Below, one piece after another: positions 26,121-36,121 of a stretch of 64,000 nucleotides of DNA (its first letter is position 1; the number at the start of each line of letters is the position of its first letter). Source of the stretch: Streptomyces marokkonensis (lineage in GTDB: Bacteria > Actinomycetota > Actinomycetes > Streptomycetales > Streptomycetaceae). The notes under the pieces were generated by a model that did no database searches, was not told the origin of the DNA, and saw only the letters and a program-made list of their open reading frames with translations. The DNA lies in assembly GCF_008312835.1 (NCBI RefSeq), contig NZ_VSKS01000004.1, forward strand, positions 124,001 to 188,000. Reading direction: 5' to 3'. The position numbers and the translations under genes are program-made.

Positions 26121-26133
26121 GCCCGTTCGTGGG

Positions 26134-27906
26134 TCAGAAGTCCGCGAGGGGGTTCTTCAGGGTGCCGACCAGCTGGAGGGCGCCGGACGGATCCGTCAGG
26201 TCGACCATCTGCTTGTTGTCGCGCAGCTGGAGGCGGTTCAGGCAGGACAGGGCGAACTCGGGCGCGAACATGTCGTACCGGGCGAACTTGTCGGCCAGTT
26301 CCGGCACCGACGCCTGGTACTCGCGGGTGACCTCCGCGACCGTGCGCCAGAAGCCGTCCTCGTCCAGGACGCCCTCCTCGGCGAGGTCGGCGGCGAGGAA
26401 GCGGAAGAAGCAGTCGAAGACGTCCGTGAAGACCGACAGGAGCTTCGTGTCGTCCGGGACCTCGACCCGGATGCGGGAGACCTCCGGTGGCAGCACCGCG
26501 TCCGGGTCCATCACCGCGATCTCCTCGGCGATGTCCTTGTAGACCGCCCGGCGCACCACCCCGTCCTCCAGCACGAGGATCACGTTCTCGCCGTGCGGCA
26601 TGTACACCAGGTCGTAGGCGTAGAAGCTGTGCAGCAGCGGGACGTAGTACGCCCGCAGGTAGTGCCGCAGCCACTCGGCCGGAGCGAGCCCCGAGCGCTC
26701 GATCAGCGCGCCCGCGAAGGACTTCCCCTCGTGGTCGAGGTGGACCAGGGAGGCCATGGTGGCGAGCGACTCGCCGTCCTTCAGGGACGGCACCGGGCTC
26801 TCCCGCCACAGCGCGGCCAGCATCTTGCGGTACGGCGAGTAGCGGTCCGTGGCCTGCTCGTACTCCAGGTGCCGGTAGCCCACGGCGGCCCGCTCCCGGA
26901 TGATCGTCAGCCCCGTGGCCCGCAGCACCGGGTCACTGTCGACGATCCGGGCCAGCCAGTCGTTGATGGCCGGGGTCGCCTCCATGTAGGCGGCGGACAG
27001 TCCGCGCATGAAGCCCATGTTGAGGACGGACAGCGCCGTCTTCACGTAGTGCTTCTCCGGGTGCGACCGGTTGAAGAACGTACGGATGGACTGCTGGGCC
27101 AGGTACTCGTCGTCGCCCTCGCCCAGGCAGACCAGGTGCCGGCGGGCGACCTCGGCGGCGAAGGTGACCGACAGCTTGTTCCACCACTGCCAGGGGTGGA
27201 CGGGGATCAGGAGGTAGTCGGCGGGGTCGAGATCCTGGTCGCGCAGGATGCGGTGGAAGCCCTCGACGGTCTCCTCGCCGAGCTCCTGCCGGATGAACGA
27301 CTCGTACTCGATCCCCGCCCCCGCCGTGAACGCGGCCCGCGAGCGGTGCGCGGCCAGCCACACCAGTTTCACCGGGTTCGCGGCCTCCGGCGCGTACGCC
27401 AGGTACTCGTGGATGCCGAAGCCGAGCCGCCCGTTGTTGGCGACGAAGCAGGGGTGGCCCTCGGTCATGCCGGTCTCGATGGCCTGGAAGCCGGCGTCGA
27501 CCAGCTCGGCGACCGTGACCTGCGGCTTGGTGAGCTTGTAGCAGGTGCCGGAGAGGGTGGAGGAGATCTCCTCCAGGTACACCGGCAGGATCTCGCCGCT
27601 CAGGCCCAGGGACTTCTGCAGCTCGACGAAGAAGTCGAGTGCGGCGAGCGGGAGTTCGGCGCCGTCGCGGTGGCGGGTGATCGAGGCGGCGTCGATCTGC
27701 CAGTGGTCCAGGGCACGCAGCGTCGCCGTGAAGGTGTACCGGGTCAGGCCGTCGTCGCTGCGGACGGCGTACCCGCCGTCGCCGGTGGGCTCCGGCGTGA
27801 TGATCCGCTCGTGGGCGAACTCGGCGAGTGCCTTGCGGATCAGCAGGCGGTTGGCCCGAGCCCAGCGGTGGGGGGACAGATGCGCCACGGCGTCGGACAG
27901 GGTCAT
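26134..27906 (-). CDS. desD: Desferrioxamine synthetase (NIS synthetase)
   Basis: IucA/IucC-type, NRPS-independent siderophore synthetase of 590 residues. It uses ATP to join and cyclise N-hydroxy-N-succinylcadaverine units into desferrioxamine E and B. The IucA/IucC domain spans about 140-400 (TEGHPCFVANNGRLGFG, PVHPWQWWN) and the FhuF-like helical C-terminal part follows (PHGENVILVLEDGVVRRAVYKD). The ATG 27906 overlaps the desC stop (ATGA), the last gene of a coupled four-gene operon. Expression should be iron-repressed through the box upstream of desA. Confidence 0.96.
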   Translation of the reverse strand: MTLSDAVAHLSPHRWARANRLLIRKALAEFAHERIITPEPTGDGGYAVRSDDGLTRYTFTATLRALDHWQIDAASITRHRDGAELPLAALDFFVELQKSLGLSGEILPVYLEEISSTLSGTCYKLTKPQVTVAELVDAGFQAIETGMTEGHPCFVANNGRLGFGIHEYLAYAPEAANPVKLVWLAAHRSRAAFTAGAGIEYESFIRQELGEETVEGFHRILRDQDLDPADYLLIPVHPWQWWNKLSVTFAAEVARRHLVCLGEGDDEYLAQQSIRTFFNRSHPEKHYVKTALSVLNMGFMRGLSAAYMEATPAINDWLARIVDSDPVLRATGLTIIRERAAVGYRHLEYEQATDRYSPYRKMLAALWRESPVPSLKDGESLATMASLVHLDHEGKSFAGALIERSGLAPAEWLRHYLRAYYVPLLHSFYAYDLVYMPHGENVILVLEDGVVRRAVYKDIAEEIAVMDPDAVLPPEVSRIRVEVPDDTKLLSVFTDVFDCFFRFLAADLAEEGVLDEDGFWRTVAEVTREYQASVPELADKFARYDMFAPEFALSCLNRLQLRDNKQMVDLTDPSGALQLVGTLKNPLADF

Positions 27907-28442
27907 GCGGACACTCCTCGGGCGGCCTCGAACTGCTCGCGGGTGCAGAAGCTCAGCAGCGCGCGCTTCTCCGGCTTGTCGATCTCACGCTCGGGCACGA
28001 AGCCCACGGCCTCGTTCAGCGCGTGCACGGCCTTGTTGCCCACGTCCGGCTCGACCACCACGCGCCGGGTGTCCGGGTCGGCGAACAGCTCCTCCATCAC
28101 GGCGGTGATGACGGCCCTGGTGAAGCCGTGGACCGGCCGGTCGGTCGGCGCGACCAGGAAGTGCATGCCGACATCGCCGGGCTCGGGGTCGTACAGGCCG
28201 ACGAGTTCGACGTACCGGGGGTCGTACTTCTCCATCAGGAAGGCCGGTTCGCCGTCGTGCAGGCCCAGGTAGGCGTGGTGGTGCTCGTGGGCGGCGATGC
28301 GCATGTACTCGCGCTCGACGTCCTGGAGCTCCGCGTCCTGCATCATCCAGAACGCCGCCTTGGGGTCGGTGACCCAGCGGTGCAGCAGCTCGGCGTCCTG
28401 AAGCGGGTCGAGGGGGCGGACGGTGAACGTACCGATGCTCAT
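27903..28442 (-). CDS. desC: N-hydroxycadaverine acyltransferase
   Basis: GNAT-fold acyltransferase of 179 residues (IucB/RhbD type) that transfers succinyl or acetyl groups from CoA to N-hydroxycadaverine. Family signatures include [28 protein letters not shown] and [22 protein letters not shown]. The ATG at 28442 overlaps the desB TGA, and its own TGA overlaps the desD ATG, so all three are coupled. A longer frame running into desB is out of frame with it and is not the gene. Confidence 0.95.
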   Translation of the reverse strand: MSIGTFTVRPLDPLQDAELLHRWVTDPKAAFWMMQDAELQDVEREYMRIAAHEHHHAYLGLHDGEPAFLMEKYDPRYVELVGLYDPEPGDVGMHFLVAPTDRPVHGFTRAVITAVMEELFADPDTRRVVVEPDVGNKAVHALNEAVGFVPEREIDKPEKRALLSFCTREQFEAARGVSA

Positions 28443-29731
28443 ACGGCGAACTCCTGGAACGCGATGGTCTTCTCGACCGGGTAGTACTCGGTGCCCAGCA
28501 GTTCGCGGATGATGGACGCGTTCCGGTACGGGCCCATGCCCAGGTCGGGGCTGGTGATGCTGTGCGTGTGGACGCCGGCGTTCTGCAGGAAGACGCCGCG
28601 GCCGGTGACGTCGATGGCGTAGTTGCGGGCGACGTCGAAACGCCCGTGGCCGTCGAAGCGGATCCGGTCGCGCACCGGGTCGAGGAAGGCCGGCGGCTCG
28701 TAGTGGTAGCCGGTGGCCAGCACCAGGCCCTCGGTGCGGATCTCGAAGTCCTTGCCCTGCTCGTCCTGGTGGAGGCCGAGCGTGTACTCGCCGTCCTCGT
28801 ACCGGGCGGTGGTGAGGGAGGAGTTGGTGAGCAGCCGGGTGGGCACCGGACGGTCGCCACTCTCGACGCTCTTCTGGTACAGCAGGTCGAAGATGGCGTC
28901 GATCAGCTCCGAGTTGATGCCCTTGAACAGGCCCTTCTGCTGCTTCTCCAGCCGGTAGCGGGTCTCCTCGGGCAGCGCGCGGAAGTAGTCGATGTAGTCC
29001 GGGGACGTCATCTCCAGGGTCAGTTTCGTGTACTCCAGCGGGAAGAACCGCGGGGAGCGGGTGACCCAGTTGAGCTGGTAGCCGTGGACGTCGATCTCGG
29101 AGAGCAGCTCGTAGTAGATCTCGGCGGCGCTCTGCCCGCTGCCGACGATCGTGACCGACTTCTTCTCCCGCAGCTCCGCCTTGCGGTGCACGTACCGCGC
29201 GGTGTGGAAGAGGCCGCCCTCCAGCCCGCGGCACGGCTCCGGGACGAACGGCACGGTCCCGGTGCCGAGCACCAGGTGCCGGGCGCGGTACGTCCGCCCG
29301 GCCGCCGTGGCCACCGCGTACAGCCCGTCCCTCTCGTCGTACGTCACCTCGGTGACCGTCGTGCCGAAGCGGATGCTGCTCAGCTTGCCGGCGGCCCAGC
29401 GGCAGTAGTCGTCGTACTCGACCCGCAGCGGGTAGAAGTTCTCCCGTATGTAGAACGAGTACAGCCGGCCCTTCTCCTTCAGGTAGTTGAGGAAGGAATA
29501 CGGGGACGTCGGGTCGGCGAGGGTGACCAGGTCCGACATGAACGGCGTCTGGAGGTGGGCGCCGTCGAGGAACATCCCGGCGTGCCACTCGAAGTCCGGC
29601 TTGGACTCCAGGAAGACGCCGTTCAGCTCGTCGATGGGCTCGGTGAGGCAGGCGAGGCCGAGGTTGAAGGGGCCCAGGCCGATCCCCACGAAGTCGTAGG
29701 TGGTTTCCGGGGCGTCAGCAAGCGCGGTCAA
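28439..29731 (-). CDS. desB: Cadaverine N-monooxygenase
   Basis: FAD-dependent N-hydroxylating monooxygenase of 430 residues (lysine/ornithine hydroxylase type) that forms N-hydroxycadaverine with NADPH and O2. The FAD site is [14 protein letters not shown] near the start, the NADPH site is [14 protein letters not shown] in the middle, and the C-terminal ATGYHYEPP motif closes the active site. The start is TTG at 29731, preceded by GGGAGA, and it overlaps the desA 3' end by 17 bp. Confidence 0.95.
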   Translation of the reverse strand: MTALADAPETTYDFVGIGLGPFNLGLACLTEPIDELNGVFLESKPDFEWHAGMFLDGAHLQTPFMSDLVTLADPTSPYSFLNYLKEKGRLYSFYIRENFYPLRVEYDDYCRWAAGKLSSIRFGTTVTEVTYDERDGLYAVATAAGRTYRARHLVLGTGTVPFVPEPCRGLEGGLFHTARYVHRKAELREKKSVTIVGSGQSAAEIYYELLSEIDVHGYQLNWVTRSPRFFPLEYTKLTLEMTSPDYIDYFRALPEETRYRLEKQQKGLFKGINSELIDAIFDLLYQKSVESGDRPVPTRLLTNSSLTTARYEDGEYTLGLHQDEQGKDFEIRTEGLVLATGYHYEPPAFLDPVRDRIRFDGHGRFDVARNYAIDVTGRGVFLQNAGVHTHSITSPDLGMGPYRNASIIRELLGTEYYPVEKTIAFQEFAV

Positions 29732-31157
29732 GGGACTCTCCCAGGTACTGCTCGGCGTGGCCGGCGATCAGGTCGAGGACGGCGGTGATGTCGGCCGTCG
29801 TGGTCTCGGGGTTCAGCAGGGTGAACTTCAGGTAGTGGCGTCCGGCCACCTTGGTGCCCGCGACCACCGCGTCACCGGAGGCGAACAGGGCCTTGCGGGC
29901 GTAGAGGTTGGCGCGGTCGATCTCGGCGGGGTCGGTGACGGCCGCCGGGATGTAGCGGAAGACCAGGGTGGAGAGGGCCGGCTCCACCACGACGTCGAAG
30001 CGGGGGTCGGCGGCCAGCAGCCTCCAGCCCTCCGCCGCGAGGTCGCACACCTCGTCGAAGAGCCGGCCGATGCCGTCGGCGCCCATCACACGCAGCGTCA
30101 TCCACAGTTTGAGCGCGTCGAAGCGGCGGGTCGTCTGCAGGGACTTGTCCACCTGGTTGGGGATGCGCTCGGTCACCATGCGGCGCGGGTTGAGGTACTC
30201 GGCGTGGTAGGTGGCGTGCCGCAGCGTGGCCGCGTCGCGGACCAGCACGGCCGACGAACTGACCGGCTGGAAGAAGGACTTGTGGTAGTCGACGGTGACG
30301 GAGTCGGCGTGCTCGATGCCGTCGATGCGGCCGCGGTACTTCAGCGAGGCGAGCAGTCCGCAGCCGTAGGCGGCGTCGACGTGCATCCAGGCGCCGTACT
30401 GCTCGCACAGCCCGGCGATCTCGGGCAGCGGGTCGATGGAGCCGAAGTCGGTGGTGCCGGCGGTGGCGACGACGGCCATGGGGACCAGGCCCGCTTCGGC
30501 GCAGCGCTCCAGCTCGTGGGCGAGGGCGACGGTCTGCATGCGCTTGTCGTGGTCGACGGGTACCGCCACCACGGCGTCCGGTCCGAGGCCGAGCAGCTTC
30601 GCGGACTTCTGCACGCTGAAGTGGCTGACCTCGGAGGCGAAGACCCGCAGTTTCGCCAGGTGGTCGGTCTTGGCCTCCTCGCGGGCCAGCAGCAGCGCCT
30701 GGAGGTTGGACTGGGTGCCGCCGGAGGTGAACACGCCGTCGGCGGCCGGGCCGAGGCCGATGCGTCGGGTCGTCCAGTCGATGATCTTCCGCTCGATCAG
30801 GGTGCCGCCGGCCGACTGGTCCCAGGTGTCCAGGGAGGAGTTGACGGCGGAGAGCACCGCCTCGCCGAGCACGGCCGGGATGACGACCGGGCAGTTGAGG
30901 TGGGCGAGGTAGCGGGGGTGGTGGAAGTAGACCGCGTCCCGGAGGTAGACGTCCTCCAGCTCGTCCAGCACCGCGGCGGTGTCGTGCAGCGGCCGGTCGA
31001 GGTCGATCGCGTCGATGCGCGGCGCGAGGGCGTCGACCGTGACGCCGGTGAACGGCCGTTCGGTGGTGGCGAGTTTGGCGGCCACCCGCTCGACTCCTTG
31101 GATCACTGAGCGTCGGTAGTGCTCCGCGGTGGTGTCGTTGAGCAGGTGCGAGCGCAT
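29715..31157 (-). CDS. desA: Lysine decarboxylase (PLP)
   Basis: Pyridoxal-phosphate enzyme of 480 residues, group II decarboxylase, converting lysine to cadaverine for desferrioxamine. The Schiff-base lysine is K293 in VDYHKSFFQ, the pyridine-contacting D261 is in HVDAAYG, and the phosphate loop is SGGTQSN. GGAGGA precedes the ATG at 31157. It is the first gene of desABCD, 58 bp downstream of an iron box, so DmdR1 (IdeR/DtxR type) should repress it when iron is plentiful. Confidence 0.96.
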   Translation of the reverse strand: MRSHLLNDTTAEHYRRSVIQGVERVAAKLATTERPFTGVTVDALAPRIDAIDLDRPLHDTAAVLDELEDVYLRDAVYFHHPRYLAHLNCPVVIPAVLGEAVLSAVNSSLDTWDQSAGGTLIERKIIDWTTRRIGLGPAADGVFTSGGTQSNLQALLLAREEAKTDHLAKLRVFASEVSHFSVQKSAKLLGLGPDAVVAVPVDHDKRMQTVALAHELERCAEAGLVPMAVVATAGTTDFGSIDPLPEIAGLCEQYGAWMHVDAAYGCGLLASLKYRGRIDGIEHADSVTVDYHKSFFQPVSSSAVLVRDAATLRHATYHAEYLNPRRMVTERIPNQVDKSLQTTRRFDALKLWMTLRVMGADGIGRLFDEVCDLAAEGWRLLAADPRFDVVVEPALSTLVFRYIPAAVTDPAEIDRANLYARKALFASGDAVVAGTKVAGRHYLKFTLLNPETTTADITAVLDLIAGHAEQYLGESLDRAC

Positions 31158-31214
31158 GTGGGGGTCCTCCGGTGGGGACGGTCCGGTGCGGGGAGCGGAT
31201 TCCGCAATGCGTAC

Positions 31215-31233
31215 TTAGGTTAGCCTAAGCTAA
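31215..31233. promoter_or_regulatory. Iron box (DmdR1/IdeR-type) upstream of desA
   Basis: TTAGGTTAGCCTAAGCTAA matches the 19-bp actinobacterial iron-box palindrome at most positions. It lies 58 bp before desA and 78 bp after the desF stop. Confidence 0.92.
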
Positions 31234-31311
31234 GTTTCCCAGGGAGGTGCGGTTTCGGCCGTGATCGTGATCACTCCGGCGCCAGGGGTGATGGAGCGTC
31301 GACTTGCCTCG

Positions 31312-32193
31312 CTACGCGGCCTGTTCGCGCAGCTGCTCCTCCGTCAGCCCCCGTCGCCAGTAGCCCACGAACGTCACCCGCCGGCGGTCGACGCCGCGTT
31401 CGGCGACGAAGTGGCGCCGCACCTGCCTCACGCAGCCCGCCTCCCCGGCGATCCAGACGTACGGCCGTGCGGCGGGCGGGAGTCCGGCGGCGCGGAGGCT
31501 GTCCAGCGCCATGGGGGAGCCCTGGGACCGGGCGGCCGCCCCCTCCCGGACGAACCAGGTGATCTCCGCGTCGGCCTCGGTCGCGAGGTCCTGGACGTCC
31601 CCGGAGTGCGGCACCTCCAGCCACACCCGGGCGCGGGTGCCGGCCGGGAGGGTCTCCAGGACGGCGGCGGTGGCCGGCAGGGCGCTCTCGTCGGCCCAGA
31701 GCAGCACCAGGTCGCTGTCCTCGGGCGGACGGAAGCGGATCGCGCGGTTGTCGGCGACCGCGGGCCCGAGCAGCAGCACCCGGTCACCCGCGGCGGCCCG
31801 GGCGGCCCAGCGGGAGGCCGGGCCCGCCTCGGCGGACGCGCCGGCCTCCCCGGTGATGCCGTGCAGCACGAAGTCGACGTCGACCTCGGTGGTGCGCCCC
31901 CAGGCGTCCGCGCGCAGCCCCCGGAGCGTGTACGAGCGCATCACCGCCCGTACGTCGTCGGGCAGTTCGCGCCAGCCGTGCCACCATCCGTCACCGAGTT
32001 CCAGCGGCACGGCGGGCTCGCTCTGCCCGGGGTGCGGCAGGAACAGCGACAGGGACTGGTCGCGTCCGTCGGAGCGGAAGTCGCGCAGTTCCGGGCCGGT
32101 GAAGGTGACCCGGACCAGGGACGGGCCGAGCCGCCTCGTCGCTGCGACCTGGAGGGCGAAGAAGCGGAACGGGGCGGCTACGGCGGTGGTCAC
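31312..32193 (-). CDS. desF: Siderophore-interacting ferric reductase
   Basis: Cytosolic FAD-binding siderophore-interacting protein (SIP) of 293 residues, which releases iron from imported ferrioxamine by reduction. The FAD motif is RSYTLRG and the NAD(P)H-binding half follows (LVLLWADESALPATAAVLE and WIAGEAGCVRQVRRHFV). The start is GTG 32193 after GGAG. It is 37 bp after desE on the same strand, so the receptor and reductase form one transcription unit with the iron box at 33331-33349. Confidence 0.92.
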   Translation of the reverse strand: MTTAVAAPFRFFALQVAATRRLGPSLVRVTFTGPELRDFRSDGRDQSLSLFLPHPGQSEPAVPLELGDGWWHGWRELPDDVRAVMRSYTLRGLRADAWGRTTEVDVDFVLHGITGEAGASAEAGPASRWAARAAAGDRVLLLGPAVADNRAIRFRPPEDSDLVLLWADESALPATAAVLETLPAGTRARVWLEVPHSGDVQDLATEADAEITWFVREGAAARSQGSPMALDSLRAAGLPPAARPYVWIAGEAGCVRQVRRHFVAERGVDRRRVTFVGYWRRGLTEEQLREQAA

Positions 32194-32230
32194 GTATGGC
32201 TCCGGGGAAGGAGGGTGGTGTCAGGGACGG

Positions 32231-33280
32231 TCAGGCGACCTTCTTGGCCTTCTCGATGGCCTCGGCGAGGCTCTCCACCAGCGGGGCGCACTTGTCGTAG
32301 GACAGGATCGGCTCGGCGGAACGCGCGATGACCTGACCGGCCTTGACCGCCGGGAGCTTCTTCCAGGTCGCCTCGGTGATGTCGGCGGGCTGGATGGCCG
32401 AGGTGCGGTCGTCCATCATGATGAGGTCGGCCTGGTACTTGTCGACGTTCTCCCAGCTCAGGCTCTCGAACCAGCCGCCGCCCTCGGCCTTGGCCTTCTC
32501 CGGCGGCTCGACGAAGTTCACACCGAGGGCCTTGAAGTACTCCAGGTCTATGGAGAGGTTGGTGCCGGAGACGTAGAAGAGCTCCGGGCTCGCGGAACCG
32601 GCCATCACCCTGATGCCGGGGTTGGCCTTTGCGGCCTTGCGCAGGCGCTCCGAGGCCTCCTCGAACCGCTTCTTGGCCTCGGTGGCCTTCGCCGCCTTCA
32701 TGTCGCCGCCCAGGGACTCGGCGAGCTCCCACATCCGCTGGAGCGGGGCGGTCAGCTGACGGTCGTAGACGGAGATGCCGACGCTCGGGGCGAGCTTGGC
32801 GATCTTCTCCTTGGACGCCTCGGGGACGTACCAGAGGGTGCCGGCGTCGTCGAACATCGTGGAGATCAGTACGTCGGGCGCGAGCGTCGCGTACTTCTCG
32901 ACGTTGAACTGGTCCCAGACGTTGCCGAGGACGGTCACCTTGCTGATGTCCATGTCGCCGGCCTGGACGTCGGCCTTGCCGTCCTTGGTCTTGGTCGGTC
33001 CGAAGACGCCCTTGACCTGCACGCCGTAGTCGTACAGCGCGGCGGCCACACCGGTGAACGCGACGATGTTCGCGGGCACCTTGTCGAGCTTCACCGTGGT
33101 GCCGCGGTCGTCCTCGAAGGACCACGGGCCTGACTTGGCGTCGCCGCCACCCGCCGAGCCCGAGTCGCCGCTCTTCGCGTCGTCGTCACCGCAGGCGGTG
33201 AGCACGGCGCCGAGTCCGAGGGCGCCACCGGCGGCGAGCAGTCCCCGACGGGAGAAGCGGGCGGTTCTGGCGTTCGACAT
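32231..33280 (-). CDS. desE: Ferrioxamine-binding lipoprotein
   Basis: Extracellular siderophore-binding lipoprotein of 349 residues (FhuD/FepB type) that captures ferrioxamines for an ABC importer. The N-terminus carries a Tat-like twin arginine (FSRRGLLAAGG) and a lipobox VLTAC with C30, followed by an Asp/Ser/Gly tether. The binding domains continue to the end (for example NIVAFTGVAAALYDYGVQVKG and DLIMMDDRT). The permease and ATPase are not in the window. The ATG 33280 lies 51 bp after the iron box. Confidence 0.94.
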   Translation of the reverse strand: MSNARTARFSRRGLLAAGGALGLGAVLTACGDDDAKSGDSGSAGGGDAKSGPWSFEDDRGTTVKLDKVPANIVAFTGVAAALYDYGVQVKGVFGPTKTKDGKADVQAGDMDISKVTVLGNVWDQFNVEKYATLAPDVLISTMFDDAGTLWYVPEASKEKIAKLAPSVGISVYDRQLTAPLQRMWELAESLGGDMKAAKATEAKKRFEEASERLRKAAKANPGIRVMAGSASPELFYVSGTNLSIDLEYFKALGVNFVEPPEKAKAEGGGWFESLSWENVDKYQADLIMMDDRTSAIQPADITEATWKKLPAVKAGQVIARSAEPILSYDKCAPLVESLAEAIEKAKKVA

Positions 33281-33330
33281 GGGTGGGTCTGCTTTCGTGC
33301 GTACGGAGCCTGCCTGGCCGAGATCAGGGT

Positions 33331-33349
33331 TTAGGTTAGCCTAACCTCA
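33331..33349. promoter_or_regulatory. Iron box upstream of desE
   Basis: TTAGGTTAGCCTAACCTCA is a near-perfect palindrome (TTAGGTTAG with CTAACCT) matching the DmdR1/IdeR box. It sits 51 bp upstream of desE. Confidence 0.93.
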
Positions 33350-33374
33350 TGATCTGTCCAGAGGGCGCCCGGTG

Positions 33375-33944
33375 TCAGTCCCTGCCGTACCGGAGGAAGG
33401 CGGACGTGTCCACCGCCCAGGGACCGAACGGGACCCGGTCCCCGAAGATGTACGGGTCCTTCTCGCTGTAGCGGTTCCCGCAGGGGGCCGAGTGCACCTC
33501 GATCGTGCCGGTGCGGGGATCGACGATCATGTAGCGGGGGATGCCCATCGCGGGGTACTCGCGGAGCTTCTCGCCGTAGTCGTTGTCCGGGTTGGACGGC
33601 GACACGATCTCGACGACCGCCAGCACCTGGGTCGCGTCGACGGCGAGGCCTTCCTCGTCGAGCACGGACTCGGGAATGACGACGGCGTCGGGGCGGCGCA
33701 TGCGGCCGATCGCGGGATGCTCGACCTCGGGCCCGTTCTCGCAGACGTAGCCGGGATGCGTGGTGGGGAGTTGCTCGTTGAGTTGGTTACGGATGCGGCG
33801 GACCGTGCCCTCGTGACGCTTCGACGGGCACATCATGGCCAGTATCGGACCCGACGGCCCGATCTCGACGCTCCAGGCTCCCTGCAGGCGCTCGGCGAGA
33901 GCCCCGAGCTCCTCGGCGATCGCGCGCATCTTGGCGTAGTCCAT
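33375..33944 (-). CDS. Uma2-family (DUF820) protein
   Basis: A 189-residue protein of the Uma2/DUF820 family, a PD-(D/E)XK-like fold that is abundant in streptomycetes and of uncertain activity. The conserved core reads RRPDAVVIPESVLDEEG, VLAVVEIVSPSN and YGEKLREYPAMGIPRYMIVDP. ATG 33944 is chosen because GAGG is just upstream and the family domain begins about 25 residues in. The longer frame to 34097 runs into the acyl-CoA dehydrogenase gene. It ends 26 bp from the desE iron box but belongs to neither operon by function. Confidence 0.85.
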   Translation of the reverse strand: MDYAKMRAIAEELGALAERLQGAWSVEIGPSGPILAMMCPSKRHEGTVRRIRNQLNEQLPTTHPGYVCENGPEVEHPAIGRMRRPDAVVIPESVLDEEGLAVDATQVLAVVEIVSPSNPDNDYGEKLREYPAMGIPRYMIVDPRTGTIEVHSAPCGNRYSEKDPYIFGDRVPFGPWAVDTSAFLRYGRD

Positions 33945-34006
33945 GGCCTCAGCGTACGAGGCGGAATGCCGGTCCGCGCCGCGACCGCGCGGACCGGCCC
34001 CGGGAC

Positions 34007-35167
34007 TCAGCCCGTCAGCCCCAACTCGCGTGCGATGAGCATCCGCTGGACCTCGCTCGTGCCCTCGCCGATCTCCAGGATCTTCGAGTCGCGCCACATG
34101 CGAGCCACCGGGTACTCGTTCATGAACCCGTAGCCACCGTGGATCTGGGTGGCGTCGCGGGCGTTGTCCACGGCGACCGTGGAGGAGTACAGCTTGGCCA
34201 GCGCCGCCTCCTTCTTGAAGGGCTCGCCGGCCACCAGCCGGCTCGCGGCGTCCCGCCAGGCGAGGCGGGCGGTGTGGGCCTTCATCTCCATGTCGGCGAT
34301 CTTGAACTGGATCGCCTGGTTGGCGCCGATCGGGCGGCCGAACGCGTGCCGCTCCCTGGCGTACTTCACCGACTCGTCCACACAGCCCTGCGCCAGGCCC
34401 GTGCCCAGCGCCGCTATGGCGATGCGGCCCTCGTCGAGGATGCGCAGGAACTGGGCGTAACCGCGGCCCTCCTCACCGAGCAGGTTGGCGGCCGGCACGC
34501 GGACGTCCTGGAAGGACAGTTCGCGCGTGTCCGACGCGTTCCAGCCGACCTTCGAGTACGGGGCCGCGACCGTGAAGCCCGGGGTGCCCGACGGGACGAT
34601 GATCGCCGAGATCAGCGGCTTGCCGTCCGGCTTGCGGCCGGTGACCGCCGTGACCGTGACCAGGCCCGTGATGTCCGTGCCGGAGTTGGTGATGAAGCAC
34701 TTCGTGCCGTTGATGACCCATTCGTTCGCCGACTCGTCCAGACGCGCCGTCGTACGGGTCGCGCCCGCATCGCTGCCGCCGTCGGGCTCCGTCAGGCCGA
34801 ACGCGCCCAGGATCTCGCCCGAGCACAGCCGGGGGAGCCACTCGCGCTTCTGCTCCTCGGTGCCGAAGAGGTGCAGCGGCATGGCGCCGAGGGAGACCCC
34901 GGCCTCCAGCGTGATGGCCACCGAGGAGTCGACCCGGGCCAGTTCCTCCAGGGCCACGCCGAGGGCGAAGTAGTCGCCGCCCATGCCGCCGTACTCCTCG
35001 GGGAACGGCAGGCCGAACAGGCCCATCCGGCCCATCTCCCGCACGATCTCGTAGGGGAACTCGTGCCGCTCGTAGAAGTCACCGATCTTCGGCGCCACCA
35101 CGTCGTGCGCGAACTCCTCGACCGTACGGCGGAGTTCTTCCAGTTCGGGGGAGAGCTTGTGGTCCAT
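34007..35167 (-). CDS. acdH: Branched-chain-type acyl-CoA dehydrogenase
   Basis: FAD-dependent acyl-CoA dehydrogenase of 386 residues. It carries the family motifs AFGLTEPDGGSDAG and QIHGGYGFMNEYP, and the MCAD-type catalytic glutamate E368 in EIGEGTSEVQR. It lies seven bp after the HMG-CoA lyase gene, which places it in the leucine/branched-chain operon. From memory, the corresponding S. coelicolor and S. avermitilis gene is acdH, needed for branched-chain amino-acid catabolism. Its glutamate is at the MCAD position rather than that of isovaleryl-CoA dehydrogenase, so broader acyl specificity is likely. Confidence 0.9.
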   Translation of the reverse strand: MDHKLSPELEELRRTVEEFAHDVVAPKIGDFYERHEFPYEIVREMGRMGLFGLPFPEEYGGMGGDYFALGVALEELARVDSSVAITLEAGVSLGAMPLHLFGTEEQKREWLPRLCSGEILGAFGLTEPDGGSDAGATRTTARLDESANEWVINGTKCFITNSGTDITGLVTVTAVTGRKPDGKPLISAIIVPSGTPGFTVAAPYSKVGWNASDTRELSFQDVRVPAANLLGEEGRGYAQFLRILDEGRIAIAALGTGLAQGCVDESVKYARERHAFGRPIGANQAIQFKIADMEMKAHTARLAWRDAASRLVAGEPFKKEAALAKLYSSTVAVDNARDATQIHGGYGFMNEYPVARMWRDSKILEIGEGTSEVQRMLIARELGLTG

Positions 35168-35173
35168 GGTCGT

Positions 35174-36121
35174 TCACTGCTCCTGGTGGGAGAGGGCTCG
35201 TACGGTGCGGGACGGGCTGGGTCGGCCCAGGTGGGCGGCCATCCAGACGCTCGTGGCGACCAGACGGCCGAGGTCGACCCCGGTGTCGATGCCGAGGCCC
35301 TGCAGCATCCACACGAGGTCTTCGGTGGCGAGGTTGCCGGTGGCGGACTTCGCGTACGGGCAGCCGCCCAGTCCGCCGGCGGAGGCGTCGACCGTGCCGA
35401 CGCCCTGCTGGAGCGCGGCCAGCGTGTTGGACAGGGCCTGGCCGTAGGTGTCGTGGAAGTGCACGGCCAGCGCGCTCACCGGGACGTCCGCCCCGGTGAG
35501 CGCGGTGAGCAGGGCCGTCACATGTCCCGGGGTCGCCACCCCGATGGTGTCGCCCAGGCTCAGCTCGTCGCAGCCCATGTCCAGCAGGGCCCGGCACACC
35601 CGCACCACCCGGTCGACCGGGACCGCGCCCTCCCACGGGTCGCCGAAGCACATCGAGAGGTAGCCGCGGACGTGCACGTCCCGCGCCTTCGCCCGGGCCA
35701 CCACCGGTTCGAACATGGCCAGCGCCTCGTCCACCGTGCGGTTGAGGTTGGCCTTGGCGAAGGACTCCGTGGCGCTGGCGAAGACCGCCACCCGCCGGAC
35801 GCCCAGCGCCAGCGCGCGGTCCAGGCCTCGCTCGTTCGGCACCAGGACCGGCAGCTCCACCGGCAGGTCGGCGACGGCCGGGTACAGGTCCTCGGCGTCC
35901 GCCAGCTGGGGCACCCACTCGGGGCGGACGAAGCTCGTCGCCTCGATGGTGGTCAGGCCGGTCCCTGCCAGGCGGCGGACGAACTCCGCCTTGACGGCCG
36001 TGGGGACGGTCGCCTTCTCGTTCTGCAGGCCGTCGCGCGCGCCCACCTCGTGGATGCGCACGCGCGCGGGCAGGCCCTCGGCCGGTACGGCCATGGGCAG
36101 GCCCAGTTCCGGGGCGTTCAT
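35174..36121 (-). CDS. Hydroxymethylglutaryl-CoA lyase
   Basis: TIM-barrel lyase of 315 residues that splits HMG-CoA to acetoacetate and acetyl-CoA, the last step of leucine breakdown. The start of the barrel is VRIHEVGARDGLQNEK with the metal-binding Asp. HFHDTYGQAL holds further ligands, and the catalytic cysteine is in GLGGCPYAKSATGN. The ATG 36121 overlaps the TGA of the upstream carboxylase gene, and seven bp separate it from the dehydrogenase gene. The order (carboxylase beta, alpha, lyase, dehydrogenase) is that of a liu operon. Confidence 0.94.
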   Translation of the reverse strand: MNAPELGLPMAVPAEGLPARVRIHEVGARDGLQNEKATVPTAVKAEFVRRLAGTGLTTIEATSFVRPEWVPQLADAEDLYPAVADLPVELPVLVPNERGLDRALALGVRRVAVFASATESFAKANLNRTVDEALAMFEPVVARAKARDVHVRGYLSMCFGDPWEGAVPVDRVVRVCRALLDMGCDELSLGDTIGVATPGHVTALLTALTGADVPVSALAVHFHDTYGQALSNTLAALQQGVGTVDASAGGLGGCPYAKSATGNLATEDLVWMLQGLGIDTGVDLGRLVATSVWMAAHLGRPSPSRTVRALSHQEQ

